A DNA stretch of 64,000 bases from the NCBI RefSeq assembly GCF_934309415.1, contig NZ_CAKRDI010000009.1, positions 41,038 through 105,037 on the forward strand. Direction: 5' to 3'. Position numbers and translations under genes: made by a program. The DNA is from an uncultured Mediterraneibacter sp. Lineage in GTDB: Bacteria; Bacillota; Clostridia; Lachnospirales; Lachnospiraceae. Within the stretch, counting starts at the first letter, position 1; each line of letters begins with the position of its first letter. The notes beneath the pieces were generated by a model that saw nothing but the letters and a program-made list of their open reading frames with translations, was not told the DNA's origin and searched no databases. Of this stretch, positions 1 to 9,454 are shown piece after piece.

Positions 1-1
1 C

Positions 2-568
2 AGAATCGAATATCTGCAGACAGGTAAGGTTGATGTGATTCTTGCGAACTTTACAGTAACAGATGAAAGAGCAGAAGAAGTTGACTTTGCACTTCCATAC
101 ATGAATGTATCACTTGGTGTTGTATCAAGAGATGACAATGTAATTACAAGTCTTGATAACTGGAACAATGATGATTCTATCATCGTTATTTCAGGAACTA
201 CAGCAGAGACATATTTACATGAGAATTATCCGGATATTCCGCTTCAGAAATTCGATTCTTATGCAACAGCAAAAGAAGCATTTGAGAATGGAACATCTGT
301 AGCATGGGCAAATGACAACACAGAGGTTATCGCATTTGCACTTCAGAACAAAGGATACACAGTTGGAATCCCGAATCTTGGAAGCGCAGACAGCATTGCA
401 CCGGCTGTAACAAAAGGAAATGATACATTACTGAACTGGATCAATGATGAAATTGAATCTCTGGGTGAAGAAAACTTCTTCCATGCAGATTACGAAGCAA
501 CACTGACAGATACTTATGGATCTGACTACGAGGATACACTGGTTGTAGAAGGCGGAAAGACAGAGTAA
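2..568 (+). CDS. Amino-acid ABC transporter substrate-binding protein (C-terminal part)
   Basis: This reading frame is open from the left window edge, so the N-terminus and lipobox are missing. The roughly 189 residues visible are the C-terminal lobe of a type 2 periplasmic-binding (SBP_bac_3) fold. The segment DVILANFTVTDERAEEVDF matches the hinge-proximal block of family members that bind polar amino acids. It is followed by the usual alternating lobe and a C-terminal helix ending VVEGGKTE. In Gram-positives such proteins are lipid-anchored outside the membrane and deliver ligand to the permeases. Two permeases and an ATPase follow on the same strand. The ligand cannot be read from this fragment; glutamine, glutamate, aspartate or cystine are all possible. 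Confidence 0.9.
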   Translation, partial: RIEYLQTGKVDVILANFTVTDERAEEVDFALPYMNVSLGVVSRDDNVITSLDNWNNDDSIIVISGTTAETYLHENYPDIPLQKFDSYATAKEAFENGTSVAWANDNTEVIAFALQNKGYTVGIPNLGSADSIAPAVTKGNDTLLNWINDEIESLGEENFFHADYEATLTDTYGSDYEDTLVVEGGKTE

Positions 569-588
569 AAAACAGAATCATTATAAAG

Positions 589-628
589 CAGCCCAGAGAA
601 TTCAGAGGAGTTTTCTGGGCTTCCTTTT
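589..628 (+). terminator. Hairpin terminator after the binding protein gene
   Basis: AGCCCAGA pairs with TCTGGGCT around an A/G-rich loop, followed by a T-rich stretch (ttccttttgt). It lies between the binding protein and permease genes, where partial termination would give more binding protein than permease. That role is inferred. Confidence 0.65.
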
Positions 629-664
629 GTCAATATACCAACAGGTTACCAGTGAGCAGTAACA

Positions 665-830
665 CTAGAGTGTGTCTGAAAAATCATTCCTGCAATCTAC
701 ATGCCCCACTTTGCGGTATATTTTGTCTTCATTCGGTTGACGTAGCCCGCTACGCCGCCCTCATTCAAACAAAATCTCCCACAAATTGTGACATATATCT
801 TGCAGAAAGCATTTTTAAGACACACTCTAG
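665..830. repeat. MITE-like palindromic element, family B, full copy
   Basis: This is a 166 bp element with near-perfect 20 bp terminal inverted repeats. It starts CTAGAGTGTGTCTGAAAAAT and ends with the reverse complement, differing at one base. The interior includes a segment around 732-828 that recurs at 28121-28222, and its left end recurs alone at 21314-21350. It codes for no credible protein and sits in the gap between binding protein and permease genes. Confidence 0.8.
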
Positions 831-932
831 ATTCGATGAATTTGTATGGCAGTTACGCCATATAAGTTCTTGTATATTGAGTTCGACAATGATAGAATAA
901 AAAACATGTGAAAGAAAGGAGAATAAAAATTC

Positions 933-1592
933 ATGAATTGGGAATTTATCATTAAATATATCCCTTTATATGAAAAAGCTGCGAAGCTGACCGTTAAAAT
1001 TGGTGTGATCGGAATCGTTCTGGCTATTTTAATCGGTCTGATCTGTGCGATGATTCAGTATCACAAAGTGCCTGTAGCAAGACAGATTGTGGCAGTTTAT
1101 ATTGAACTGAGTAGAAATACACCGCTGTTGGTACAGCTTTTCTTCATATATTATGGATTCCCGAAGATTGGTCTGCAGTTGAATGCAGAGGTCTGTGGAG
1201 CAATCGGACTTGCATTTTTAGGTGGAAGTTACATGGCAGAGACATTCCGAAGCGGCCTGGAAACCATCGAACCGATTCAGAGAGAAAGTGCCATCAGTCT
1301 TGGAATGAGCAACCGCCAGACAATGCAGTATGTCATTCTGCCACAGGCAATGTCCACCAGCGTACCGGCTTTTGTGGCAAACGTAATCTTTCTGCTGAAG
1401 GAAACAAGTGTATTCAGTGCAATCAGCCTGATGGATCTTATGTTTACAGCAAAGGATCTGATTGGTCTGTATTATAAAACAACAGAAAGTCTTTTCCTGC
1501 TTGTTGTTTTTTATTTGATCATTCTGCTTCCGGTATCGATTCTGGGCAGTCTGTTAGAAAGGAGGCTGCGTCATGCTGGATTTGGGGCTTAA
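933..1592 (+). CDS. Polar amino-acid ABC transporter permease
   Basis: This 219-residue integral membrane protein is a His/Glu/Gln/Arg-type ABC permease (HisM/GlnP family). It has about five transmembrane segments. The N-terminal block contains ELSRNTPLLVQLFFIYYG, the classic RxTPxxxQ signature, and the EAA-type loop that contacts the ATPase reads AISLGMSNRQTMQYVILPQAM. The ATG is preceded by AAAGGAGA at 915-922. The stop overlaps the start of the next permease by 20 bases, so the two are probably coupled and form a heterodimer. It carries amino acid inward across the cytoplasmic membrane with the binding protein upstream and the ATPase downstream. Confidence 0.93.
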   Translation: MNWEFIIKYIPLYEKAAKLTVKIGVIGIVLAILIGLICAMIQYHKVPVARQIVAVYIELSRNTPLLVQLFFIYYGFPKIGLQLNAEVCGAIGLAFLGGSYMAETFRSGLETIEPIQRESAISLGMSNRQTMQYVILPQAMSTSVPAFVANVIFLLKETSVFSAISLMDLMFTAKDLIGLYYKTTESLFLLVVFYLIILLPVSILGSLLERRLRHAGFGA

Positions 1593-2247
1593 TGTATTAT
1601 TAAAAGGAAACAATATGATCCGTCTGCTGCAGGGAATGTGGGTAGCACTTGAGATCAGTCTTATTTCTATTGTTATCAGTATGCCGTTGGGGATTCTTGC
1701 AGGTTCTCTGATGACTGTGAAAAATAAAGTGATTCGTTTTATTTTCAGAGTCTATCTAGAAATTATCCGTATCATGCCGCAGCTTGTACTTTTATTTATT
1801 GTATATTTTGGAAGTACAAGAGCGTTTGGATGGAATCTGTCAGGAGAGATGGCATCAGTCATCGTGTTTGTATTATGGGGTACTGCGGAAATGGGAGACC
1901 TGGTCAGAAGTGCTCTGATCAGTATTCCGAAGCATCAGTATGAAAGCAGTGAGGCGCTTGGACTTACAAAGATTCAGACTTATCGCTATATTATTATTCC
2001 TCAGACTGTCAGAAGACTGGTTCCGCTTGCAATCAATCTGATCACACGTATGATCAAAACAACCAGTCTCGTACTTATGATCGGTGTTGTGGAAATGCTG
2101 AAGGTAGCACAGCAGATCATTGAGGCAAACCGTATGACAAGTCCGAATGCGGCATTTGGAATCTTTCTTGTTGTATTTATATTATATTTTATTGCATGCT
2201 GGCCGATCAGTATGCTCGCCAGATACCTGGAAAGAAAATGGGGGTAA
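1573..2247 (+). CDS. Polar amino-acid ABC transporter permease, second subunit
   Basis: This 224-residue permease is paralogous to the gene before it. It shows the same layout: an N-terminal cytosolic stretch, five or so membrane helices, the family block [18 protein letters not shown], and an EAA loop reading [19 protein letters not shown]. The start ATG lies inside the end of the upstream gene and has GGAGG at 1560-1564. The last base of its TAA is also the first base of a possible ATG for the ATPase, so translation along the operon is tightly linked. The two permeases presumably form the heterodimeric channel of one importer. Confidence 0.93.
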   Translation: MLDLGLNVLLKGNNMIRLLQGMWVALEISLISIVISMPLGILAGSLMTVKNKVIRFIFRVYLEIIRIMPQLVLLFIVYFGSTRAFGWNLSGEMASVIVFVLWGTAEMGDLVRSALISIPKHQYESSEALGLTKIQTYRYIIIPQTVRRLVPLAINLITRMIKTTSLVLMIGVVEMLKVAQQIIEANRMTSPNAAFGIFLVVFILYFIACWPISMLARYLERKWG

Positions 2248-2252
2248 TGAAC

Positions 2253-3011
2253 ATGGCAGAGACATTATTAAGTGTAAAAAATCTTACAAAAAAATTTGAA
2301 GGACATACTATTTTAGATGGTATGGATCTGGAGATAAAGCAGGGAGAAGTAGTCGTTGTTGTCGGACCAAGTGGATGTGGTAAGAGCACACTGCTTCGCT
2401 GTATCAATGCGCTGGAGCCGATTCAGGGCGGAGAGATCAGTCTTCAGGGAGAAAAGATTGAATATGGCAGCAAGAATCTTTCAGCACTGCGCCAGAAGAT
2501 TGGAATGGTATTTCAGAGTTATGAGCTTTTTCCACATCTGACAGTAATTGATAATATCACGCTGGCTCCGACAAAGGTGCAGAACCGCAAGAAAGAGGAA
2601 GTAAAGTCTGAGGCGATGAAACTTCTGGAGAGAGTTGGTCTGGCAGACAAGGCAGACAGCTATCCGAGACAGTTATCCGGTGGACAGAAGCAGCGTGTGG
2701 CAATTGTACGTGCGTTATGTATGCATCCGGAGATTCTGCTGTTTGATGAGGTAACTGCAGCGTTAGATCCTGAGATGGTGCGTGAAGTTCTGGATGTAAT
2801 GCTTGACCTCGCAAAACAGGGAAGAACGATGATTATCGTAACTCATGAGATGCAGTTTGCAAAAGCAGTTGCAGACCGTGTGATCTTCCTGGATCAGGGG
2901 AAAATTGTGGAAGAGGATGCACCGGAAGTCTTCTTTGAACATCCAAAGACAGAACGTGCAAAACAGTTCCTGAATGTGTTTACTTTTGATAAAGTAGAAC
3001 ATAATAAATAA
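2253..3011 (+). CDS. Polar amino-acid ABC transporter ATP-binding protein
   Basis: This 252-residue ATPase of the GlnQ/HisP family powers the importer. It shows Walker A (GPSGCGKST), Q-loop ([11 protein letters not shown]), ABC signature (LSGGQKQR), Walker B ([12 protein letters not shown]) and the switch histidine (IIVTHEM), all in canonical order. The Asp-Glu at the end of Walker B carries V-T rather than the common P-T-S, as in many GlnQ proteins. I chose the ATG at 2253, eight bases after the GGGGG run at 2240-2244. An in-frame ATG at 2247 that overlaps the permease stop is possible but too close to that run. It is the last gene of the transporter operon. Confidence 0.93.
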   Translation: MAETLLSVKNLTKKFEGHTILDGMDLEIKQGEVVVVVGPSGCGKSTLLRCINALEPIQGGEISLQGEKIEYGSKNLSALRQKIGMVFQSYELFPHLTVIDNITLAPTKVQNRKKEEVKSEAMKLLERVGLADKADSYPRQLSGGQKQRVAIVRALCMHPEILLFDEVTAALDPEMVREVLDVMLDLAKQGRTMIIVTHEMQFAKAVADRVIFLDQGKIVEEDAPEVFFEHPKTERAKQFLNVFTFDKVEHNK

Positions 3012-3180
3012 TTGATGCAAAAGATACAAAAACGAAAGTTTTTTGAAGAGGGCATTGCGAAATTAGCTGAAGTGGCGATTTTGTGATGCCTTTACTTCAA
3101 TTTGTTATAAACGATATTTTTGAAAATAAAATTATGTTATACTGTATGGAAGTTGAATTTGAACAGTAACAGTGAGGAGT

Positions 3181-3326
3181 GTTACTGTTCACAGCATAGC
3201 TGTAAACAGTAACGTATCTCGTCATTTAAAATCGCCTCTGGCGATGGACGAGATACATTCAAGACAATACGTGTATCCTCCATGCCAATCAGCGGAGTGA
3301 TTGCTATGGGAATAAATAGGAACAGT
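3181..3326. repeat. MITE-like element, family A, full-length but diverged
   Basis: This copy has the same architecture as the elements at 57925-58068 and 62127-62269. The first hairpin is GTTACTGTTCACAG with CTGTAAACAGTAAC, the second is built on GTATCTCG and CGAGATAC, and the third runs through CCTCCATG and the CAATCA/TGATTG pair. The right end (GAACAGT) has drifted. It fills the gap between the ABC operon and the FliB-like gene. Confidence 0.8.
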
Positions 3327-3338
3327 GAGGAGTTCAAT

Positions 3339-4478
3339 ATGTTATACACGATACCAGATTATTATTATGAATTTACCTGTATTGCGGGAAAATGTGAAGA
3401 TACATGCTGTGCCGGATGGCAGATTGTTGCAGATGAGGCAGCCTTGGAGAAATATAAAAGAGTGATCGGACCATTCAGGCGGAGGTTAAAGAACTCGATC
3501 AATTGGGAAGAAGGTACATTTAAGCAGGAGAAGGACAGGCGTTGTACCTTCTTAAATGACGAGAACCTCTGTGATATGTATACGGCACTTGGTGAGAGAA
3601 GTCTGTGCAGAACCTGTACCATGTATCCGAGACATATGGAAGAGTTTGAAGATGTGCGTGAGATTACGCTTTCAGTATCCTGTCCGGAAGTGGCAAGAAT
3701 CCTGATGAATAAGAAAGAGTCGGTACAGTTTCTGACGCATGAAAATAATGAGGAAGAAGAATACGGGGATTTTGATCCGTTTCTGTATTCAAAACTGGTG
3801 GATGCAAGAGATGTGATGATTGATATCCTTCAGGACAGAAGGAAAGAACTGAAGCTGCGAGTGGGCCTGGTGTGGGGAATCGCACATGACATGCAGGAAT
3901 GTATTGATCAGGAAGATATATTTTCCATTGATGATGTGTTTGAAAAATATCAGATGGAAGAAGAGATTCAGCATGTAAAAGAAAAATTGTCGGAAGAAGA
4001 GGATTTTTCTTTTATAGCGAAGATGTTCAGAAATCAATATTTGATGGAACATCTAAGAGATGACTGGGAAGCCCGTCTTCAGGAATCAGAGAGAATCCTG
4101 TATGGAAATGGAACGGAAGAAACCTCTCAAAAACAGGAGATGGATAAAAAACACTATCTGAAAAACAGACAAGAATTTCATGCATGGCTGAAAGAGAACA
4201 TGCCGGAATCCGAAATTCAGTATGAACAGTTGCTGGTCTATTTTATCAGCACGTATTTCTGCGGAGCGGTGTATGACGGTGAAGCAGAATCTAAGATGCA
4301 GATGGCGGTGGTCAGTGTACTTTTGATTCACGAACTTCTGATGGCACAGTGGCTGAAACAGGAGAAAGAGCTGGAGATGGAGAATGTAGTAGAGACAGTG
4401 TATCGTTATTCCAGAGAACTGGAACATTCGGATCCGAATCTGGATTTGATGGAAAGATTGATGAATGAGATTGGATGA
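3339..4478 (+). CDS. FliB-like flagellin lysine-N-methylase family protein
   Basis: This 379-residue protein matches the FliB family. The conserved cysteine-rich N-terminal half includes CIAGKCEDTCCAGW near residue 15, followed by CTFLNDENLCDMYTALGERSLCRTC and a YPR motif. Salmonella FliB methylates flagellin lysines, and the cysteines are thought to hold a metal cluster. Many clostridial members occur in genomes without an adjacent flagellar locus, and none is seen here, so the true substrate is open. The start at 3339 follows GAGGAG by six bases. A further upstream start would run into the family A repeat and is not supported. Confidence 0.8.
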   Translation: MLYTIPDYYYEFTCIAGKCEDTCCAGWQIVADEAALEKYKRVIGPFRRRLKNSINWEEGTFKQEKDRRCTFLNDENLCDMYTALGERSLCRTCTMYPRHMEEFEDVREITLSVSCPEVARILMNKKESVQFLTHENNEEEEYGDFDPFLYSKLVDARDVMIDILQDRRKELKLRVGLVWGIAHDMQECIDQEDIFSIDDVFEKYQMEEEIQHVKEKLSEEEDFSFIAKMFRNQYLMEHLRDDWEARLQESERILYGNGTEETSQKQEMDKKHYLKNRQEFHAWLKENMPESEIQYEQLLVYFISTYFCGAVYDGEAESKMQMAVVSVLLIHELLMAQWLKQEKELEMENVVETVYRYSRELEHSDPNLDLMERLMNEIG

Positions 4479-4628
4479 GCCATAAAAGGGAAAGTGGAAT
4501 AACAGTAACCTATTTTCTATCACCACCTTCTTCCGCAGTTTCCCTTCAAATACAATCTGATTCTTTTATACCATTGACCGTTGAAAGTAGCGGTATTGTT
4601 CTATTATTAAGATTTCATCATTGCTGAA

Positions 4629-5429
4629 TTAACTTTCTTTATCGTCAAATATCTTTTTAAAATAAGACATGTTTTCTTTGGCAGTCTTTTCCCGTTTGTT
4701 TTCACCGTCCACTAAGATCGGTGTACACTGCTCCAGAATCCGGTCATAGATTCTTCTCTTATCAATATTAGGTTCTCCTTTTATCTCTCTCAGAGGAAGA
4801 TTTGTTGTCGTAATCAATGGTTTTCCAGAGCGATATCTGTGATCAATTACGTCAAATATAATTCCAAGTGCATATTCACTGCTTCTTTCAAGACCAAGCT
4901 CATCAATGATTAATAATGAACAGCGAGAGAGTTCATTCATATATTCTGTCTTATTTTCGGCTCTGAACATTGTATCGACAATCGTATTAAAGTTTGTCAT
5001 TTTTACAGTGACTTTTCTTTCCAAAAGGGCATTAGCAATGCAGGCCACCGCATAACTTTTGCCTGTTCCTAATGGTCCCCAGAACAAAAGTCCCTTGGAT
5101 TTCTGTTTCATTTTATCCCAGTTATCAACGTATTTTTTTGCTTTATCTATAACAGGGGTTATCTCTTCTGCGTTCGCAAAGGTACAGTTTTTCATTGCAG
5201 CTTCATCAAAACAATTTCTTCTGTTTCTAGCAATTTGTACTCTGCGTTCTTTTTCTTCTTGTTCAGCCTTTTTCATCGCATTTGCATCCCTTTCACAGGC
5301 ACACTGCCGATAACGGAGCCTGACTCCTAATAGATTATTTTCTGGTAACCATGCTTGCTTAGGTTCCTTGCAAACAGAACAATATACCAGACCATCTTCA
5401 CCTATAAATATTTTTTCTTTATCCATCAT
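4629..5429 (-). CDS. DnaC/IstB-like replication ATPase of a mobile element
   Basis: This 266-residue AAA+ protein is of the DnaC/DnaI helicase-loader type. An N-terminal cysteine cluster (CSVCKE then QCACERD) precedes Walker A (GPLGTGKS) near residue 125 and Walker B (LLIIDELG). It would load a replicative helicase. Its start ATG overlaps the TGA of the upstream RepA_N gene (ATGA) and is preceded by AGGAAGGAGAG, so the two are translationally coupled. That pairing is typical of the replication module of clostridial integrative or mobilisable elements, not of the chromosomal dnaI locus. The rest of that element is not visible nearby. Confidence 0.85.
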   Translation of the reverse strand: MMDKEKIFIGEDGLVYCSVCKEPKQAWLPENNLLGVRLRYRQCACERDANAMKKAEQEEKERRVQIARNRRNCFDEAAMKNCTFANAEEITPVIDKAKKYVDNWDKMKQKSKGLLFWGPLGTGKSYAVACIANALLERKVTVKMTNFNTIVDTMFRAENKTEYMNELSRCSLLIIDELGLERSSEYALGIIFDVIDHRYRSGKPLITTTNLPLREIKGEPNIDKRRIYDRILEQCTPILVDGENKREKTAKENMSYFKKIFDDKES

Positions 5430-5944
5430 AAACTCTCTCCTTCCTGACATTCATAGTTCAGCTCTTTATTACTAATGTTATTTTTGTTTATTATTACTTT
5501 ATTAGGCGTCGACTTTTTGACCCTCATGGAGCCAGTATTCTGGCTATGCAGTGGTTGTTTATATGACCGTCCATTTTCTAACTGGGTTGAATTTCTGTCC
5601 TTCTGATAAATCTCTTCTGCAGGAATCTTTATATACAAGTGGTTTGGCTTAGAAAACCCACCAGATCTTCTTACCAGTAGTCCGGCTTCGTCCAATTCCT
5701 TTAATGCAGTTTTTATGGATGACCTACATTTCCCTATATGTTTTATTAATTCCGTAATCGGATAGATCACATAAATCCGGCCATTTTCATCCAACCAGTC
5801 ATTCATTTTTGAGAGTCGTGCCCGGTCATACAGCAGCATATACACCACTTTCCCGTTCTGTGAAATCGGATACTTCAACAGGAACTTAGGGAACTGAAAG
5901 TATGCAACCGAAATTTCTTCCTTGGTTATGTATTTATAATTCAA
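5426..5944 (-). CDS. RepA_N-family replication initiator
   Basis: This 172-residue protein begins with the winged-helix RepA_N domain. The block YFQFPKFLL, then VVYMLLYDRARLS, then WLDENGRIYVIYPITEL, with the helix-turn-helix around IGKCRSSIKTALKELDEAGLL, is characteristic. The C-terminal third is a polar linker. Members initiate replication of plasmids and of the excised circular form of integrative elements in Firmicutes. It is shorter than full plasmid initiators (around 250 to 330 residues), as is usual for element-borne versions. It is transcribed leftwards with the DnaC-like gene. Confidence 0.8.
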   Translation of the reverse strand: MNYKYITKEEISVAYFQFPKFLLKYPISQNGKVVYMLLYDRARLSKMNDWLDENGRIYVIYPITELIKHIGKCRSSIKTALKELDEAGLLVRRSGGFSKPNHLYIKIPAEEIYQKDRNSTQLENGRSYKQPLHSQNTGSMRVKKSTPNKVIINKNNISNKELNYECQEGESL

Positions 5945-6502
5945 TTTTTCACCTCATTTCGACTTTTTGATATTGACATATAGGTTTAAGGCCTTCATAT
6001 GTAGAAACGTTTTAGGGGGCTTATACAACCATTTGACTCAATTTTTTTATTTTTACTAGAAAATTATTGCTTTTAACTATAAATAGCTGTTTTCCAAAAA
6101 AGGAACGAAGTTAATTAAAGACAATCCAATCATTTTAAGTTATTTTCGATGGTCGTTTTTTTGCCTTACATATACAAAAGACGAACGGGCAAAAAAATAG
6201 AACATATAGTTTCCATACGCTCTATCTCATATTTCATATTAAATTTTTAAATTCTACAAACTTGAAGTTTCTCACTTTTTCATCTTCGGAGCAATAAGCA
6301 GCACTACTGTCACAAGAAAATATACACCATACGCTTTCTATGTTTTTCTCCTGAACAAGTAATAACCCCCTTTTCTTCTGCTGTTAATAATATGTGGGCG
6401 AGAAGACTTAATAAAGGTGCAGTTTTCGATTTGTTTGATAGAGCAATAGTTGCAATTTACTTTACAATTATTTATAATCTCATCTTTGACAGTTAATTAG
6501 TT
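5945..6502. other. AT-rich gene-free stretch upstream of the RepA_N gene
   Basis: About 560 bp with no convincing reading frame in either strand. It is very AT-rich, with several poly-A/T runs. It probably holds the leftward promoter and possibly the origin for the RepA_N gene, but no iterons were recognised. Confidence 0.4.
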
Positions 6503-6550
6503 AAAAAAGTGCCACAATCCCTGTAAATGCAAGGGGTGTGGCACTTTTTT
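6503..6550. terminator. Strong bidirectional terminator hairpin at the transposase remnant
   Basis: A perfect 14 bp stem (AAAAAAGTGCCACA with its complement) is flanked by A and T runs on both sides, so it can terminate transcription in either direction. It sits just beyond the transposase 3' end and may mark the end of the insertion element. Confidence 0.75.
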
Positions 6551-6576
6551 CTGCATACACGAAATATAGTAATATT

Positions 6577-7565
6577 TTATCTCCGCTTACTTTTTTTCTG
6601 AATTTCTTTCATTTTCCGTTTTGTTATGAATTGATAGTCCGTTTTGAATCCACAGATTTCATGGAGATCATCAGTGATTTCTTGACGTTCATATACCGGC
6701 ATAAAGCCCTGTTCTTCTATGTCCGCAAATTTTATATCCTTTAAAGTATGAAGTAATTGTTCTGTAGTATAAGTTCCTTTCAGAGAGCGATTTAATAACC
6801 GAAAATGTAACAGAGCAAGAAAGCAGGTAAGGAAATGAGCTTTAATCCGATTTTCACGGTTTAAATAAACGGGGCTAGCTTCAAAGTCTGATTTCATAGC
6901 TCTGAAACAGTCTTCAATCTGCCATCTTCCTGTTCGATTTCAAAGTAGTAGTTTGTACAATCATAATAAAGAATCCGATCCATTCTGTTACCGAGAAAAA
7001 AGCTGTTTTTATAAACTTCCGATTGAATAAAATCCATTTCAGAAGCAAGAACAGAAAGAGCCCGATATACATCATGAAGTTCATAAGTTGGAGGCTCAAG
7101 GAACTGTTTTGCTGCTCGGAAGGAAGACCTTTTGCTGGAAGGTTCCAGAACCCTTGTATAAATTAAATCAGATAAAATCGCATTAAGATCATACTCGAAT
7201 TTATGTCGGCTTTTGATTTTTCGGCAGACAGAATCGAGCTTAAGTCCATAGTAAATCGACTGAAGAAAAAGATATCCGCCAGAAAAAAGTTTCTGCTTAT
7301 TATAGTCCAGGAGTCTGTTGGAATGAAATGGGATCATGACAGTAGCATCCTCTTTTTCACTTTTATATTTCAGTGTTTCAAGACGAGCCTGTTCATTTGC
7401 CCATTCAACAACTCCGTCACGATCCGTGTGGAGCTGCGCTGATAATTCAGCTAACGTACCTAATTTTCGTATGGTTTTGGAAGTACTTTTCCCATTGGCA
7501 TTTGTATAGGACTGAGTGATGTAAAAGGACTCAGAATTTTTTGATTTTGATGTTGTTATACGCAC
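6577..7565 (-). pseudogene. IS1634-family transposase with internal deletion
   Basis: Two halves of one transposase lie in different frames. The N-terminal half (about 7565 to 6900) carries the usual start region ITTSKSKNSESFYITQSY and the first catalytic motif ILYYDCTNYYFEIEQEDG. The C-terminal half (about 6920 to 6577) resumes with IEDCFRAMKSDFEA and SPVYL, the block around the final catalytic Glu. The whole central region, including the second Asp, is missing, and the join also shifts frame. A start at a GTG at 7565 is the best guess. The element cannot encode an active enzyme. Confidence 0.85.
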
Positions 7566-7741
7566 AATAATCAACTCTGTCACTATTATACTATATATCA
7601 CTAAATATTACTATATAATAAAAATTTGACAAAAAATAAGCCTATTTCAAGGCTTTGCAGTACTTTTTTGGATTTCAATGTGTCAAACTCTCGTGGATAC
7701 AAGAAGCATGCTACAGTCAGTAAAGATCTGGGTTGAACAAG

Positions 7742-7770
7742 TTGCGGAAAATAGAGGGGTATATTATAAT
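7742..7770 (+). promoter_or_regulatory. Predicted sigma-A promoter for the two-component operon
   Basis: TTGCGG at 7742-7747 and a perfect TATAAT at 7765-7770 are separated by 17 bases. They lie about 60 bp upstream of the sensor gene, in the only gap before it. Confidence 0.6.
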
Positions 7771-7828
7771 AAAATAAAGAATGAGAGCTTGGAACTGAGA
7801 GTCCGAGGGAAAGCGAGGACCTCTTTAC

Positions 7829-9454
7829 GTGAAACGAAACACTAGACAATTATGCTTGATGATTCTTGTTTTTGGGATTATTGCAGTAGCATATGCTTGC
7901 CGGCTTCTTGCTATGTATGACATTGGCGGAAGCAATCTAAGTTATGTACGTGCTGCATTATACCTGTTGTTGTTTGGCTTGTGGGGATATTCCCTGGATC
8001 AGCGTATCATTCAGAAGCCGGTATTGCATTGTCTTCGTCTGATGGCCGCCTTGATACTGATATGGATGATACTTCGGACATTTAAATATGAGATCGTTAC
8101 CGATCTGACGGTAGCACGTTATCTGTGGTATCTGTATTACCTTCCAATGCTGTTTATTCCGCTCCTTGGGGTGTATATTGCCATATATATGGGAAAGCCA
8201 GAGTCTTACCAGCTGCCTGCGAAGAGCCAGATACTGGCAGTGATTCCTACGCTGTTATTTCTGGCAGTGATTACAAATGACTTGCATCAACAGGTATTTG
8301 TCTTCAAAAGCGGGATTCCGGGAGTGCCTGATAACAAGGTGTATTCTCATCGCCTACTATATTTTGCCTGTCTTGGATGGATGGTTGTTTGCATGTTGTT
8401 TACCATCATTCATTTATTACGGCAAAGTCGCATTCCAGGAATTGGCAGAAGGAGAATGATGCCATTTATACTAGGTTGCGTCATGTTTTTGTACGGATTA
8501 CTGTATCTGGTGGATTTTCCAAAGGTACGTTTTATGTTTGGCGATATGAATGTTATGTATTGTCTGTTGTATGCAGCGATTTATGAAAGCTGTATCCATT
8601 GCAAGATGATACAGTCCAATACCGGGTATGTTGGGCTATTTGAGGCAACAACACTGGTGTTCTGTATTGTGGACCGGAATGGTCATGTGCTGCTTCGCTC
8701 TAAGGCGGCAGGAGAGGACATGGTCTGTCCACAGGAGGGACAAACGATGATAAGCCCGGATGGCATGCGTATTTCTTCGGCACCGCTCAAGGTCGGTTAT
8801 ACGGTCTGGGGGGATAATGTCCGTCAGTTGATGGAACTTCGTACCAAACTGAATGAAAATAAAGTCAAAATGGAAACCAACAAAAAGAAATTGCAGAATG
8901 CCTATCTTGTACAGAAAGAGTTGTACGAGCTGGCTGAGAAGAACCGGATTTATGACGAACTGGAGGCAAAGCATGGAAAGCAGACAGACCGAATATGTGA
9001 ACTGCTGGATTTATGTAAGGGAGCTGCGTCGGATGAAATACATACTTATATGAAAGAAATCTTGTTGATCGGTACTTATATTAAGCGCAGTGCGAATTTG
9101 TATTTTCTGGGTCAGGAATATGAATTTCTGCCGCAGCAGGAAATCAGACTGACTTTTGACGAGGCGGTACGTGCACTGAATGCCTGTGGAACGGAATGTG
9201 GTGTCGCATATCAGATGACAAGACCAATGCGGACATCTGAGGTTACACGTCTGTTAGAATTGGTGAAAATAGTAGTGGGAATGACAAGAGGCGGATTATA
9301 CTCTCTTTTTATCTCTCTTGCGGACGAAGAGATGAATCTGTCAGTGGAATGTGCGTCAGATTTGTCAGAGGTGGCTTCTTCCAATGTGACAGTTTGTATG
9401 GAGGAGGGGTTGTGGCTCATCCGTACACAGATAGGAGGCGGGGAAGATGCGTAA
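7829..9454 (+). CDS. 7TM sensor protein with degenerate histidine-kinase region
   Basis: This 541-residue protein has about seven transmembrane helices in residues 8-255, resembling the 7TM N-terminal sensor region of some Firmicute histidine kinases. A PAS-like stretch (about 265-330), a coiled coil (335-372) and a kinase-like tail follow. Where DesK/NarX-type kinases have the ELHD phospho-site, this protein reads DELEAKHG, placing Glu379 where the His should be. No N-box or glycine-rich ATP motifs are seen after it. I infer a pseudokinase that senses a signal and drives the soluble kinase encoded next. His382 nearby is a caveat. The start is GTG with a GCGAGGA site, and the stop overlaps the next start. 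Confidence 0.75.
   Translation: MKRNTRQLCLMILVFGIIAVAYACRLLAMYDIGGSNLSYVRAALYLLLFGLWGYSLDQRIIQKPVLHCLRLMAALILIWMILRTFKYEIVTDLTVARYLWYLYYLPMLFIPLLGVYIAIYMGKPESYQLPAKSQILAVIPTLLFLAVITNDLHQQVFVFKSGIPGVPDNKVYSHRLLYFACLGWMVVCMLFTIIHLLRQSRIPGIGRRRMMPFILGCVMFLYGLLYLVDFPKVRFMFGDMNVMYCLLYAAIYESCIHCKMIQSNTGYVGLFEATTLVFCIVDRNGHVLLRSKAAGEDMVCPQEGQTMISPDGMRISSAPLKVGYTVWGDNVRQLMELRTKLNENKVKMETNKKKLQNAYLVQKELYELAEKNRIYDELEAKHGKQTDRICELLDLCKGAASDEIHTYMKEILLIGTYIKRSANLYFLGQEYEFLPQQEIRLTFDEAVRALNACGTECGVAYQMTRPMRTSEVTRLLELVKIVVGMTRGGLYSLFISLADEEMNLSVECASDLSEVASSNVTVCMEEGLWLIRTQIGGGEDA

Noticed and set aside
652-900. An 82-codon open frame rich in His and Cys
   Set aside because: It lies inside the family B repeat, has no ribosome site and resembles no protein; the same bases recur as non-coding repeat at 28 kb.
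2196-2252. Longer ABC ATPase start overlapping the permease
   Set aside because: The extra residues do not match the family and the codons belong to the permease frame.
4479-4628. Second attachment site matching the tRNA-Trp 3' end
   Set aside because: No copy of the tRNA end was found near the left edge of the mobile debris.
5430-5450. Longer start for the DnaC-like protein
   Set aside because: That start lies upstream of the AGGAAGGAGAG site that serves the ATG overlapping the RepA_N stop.
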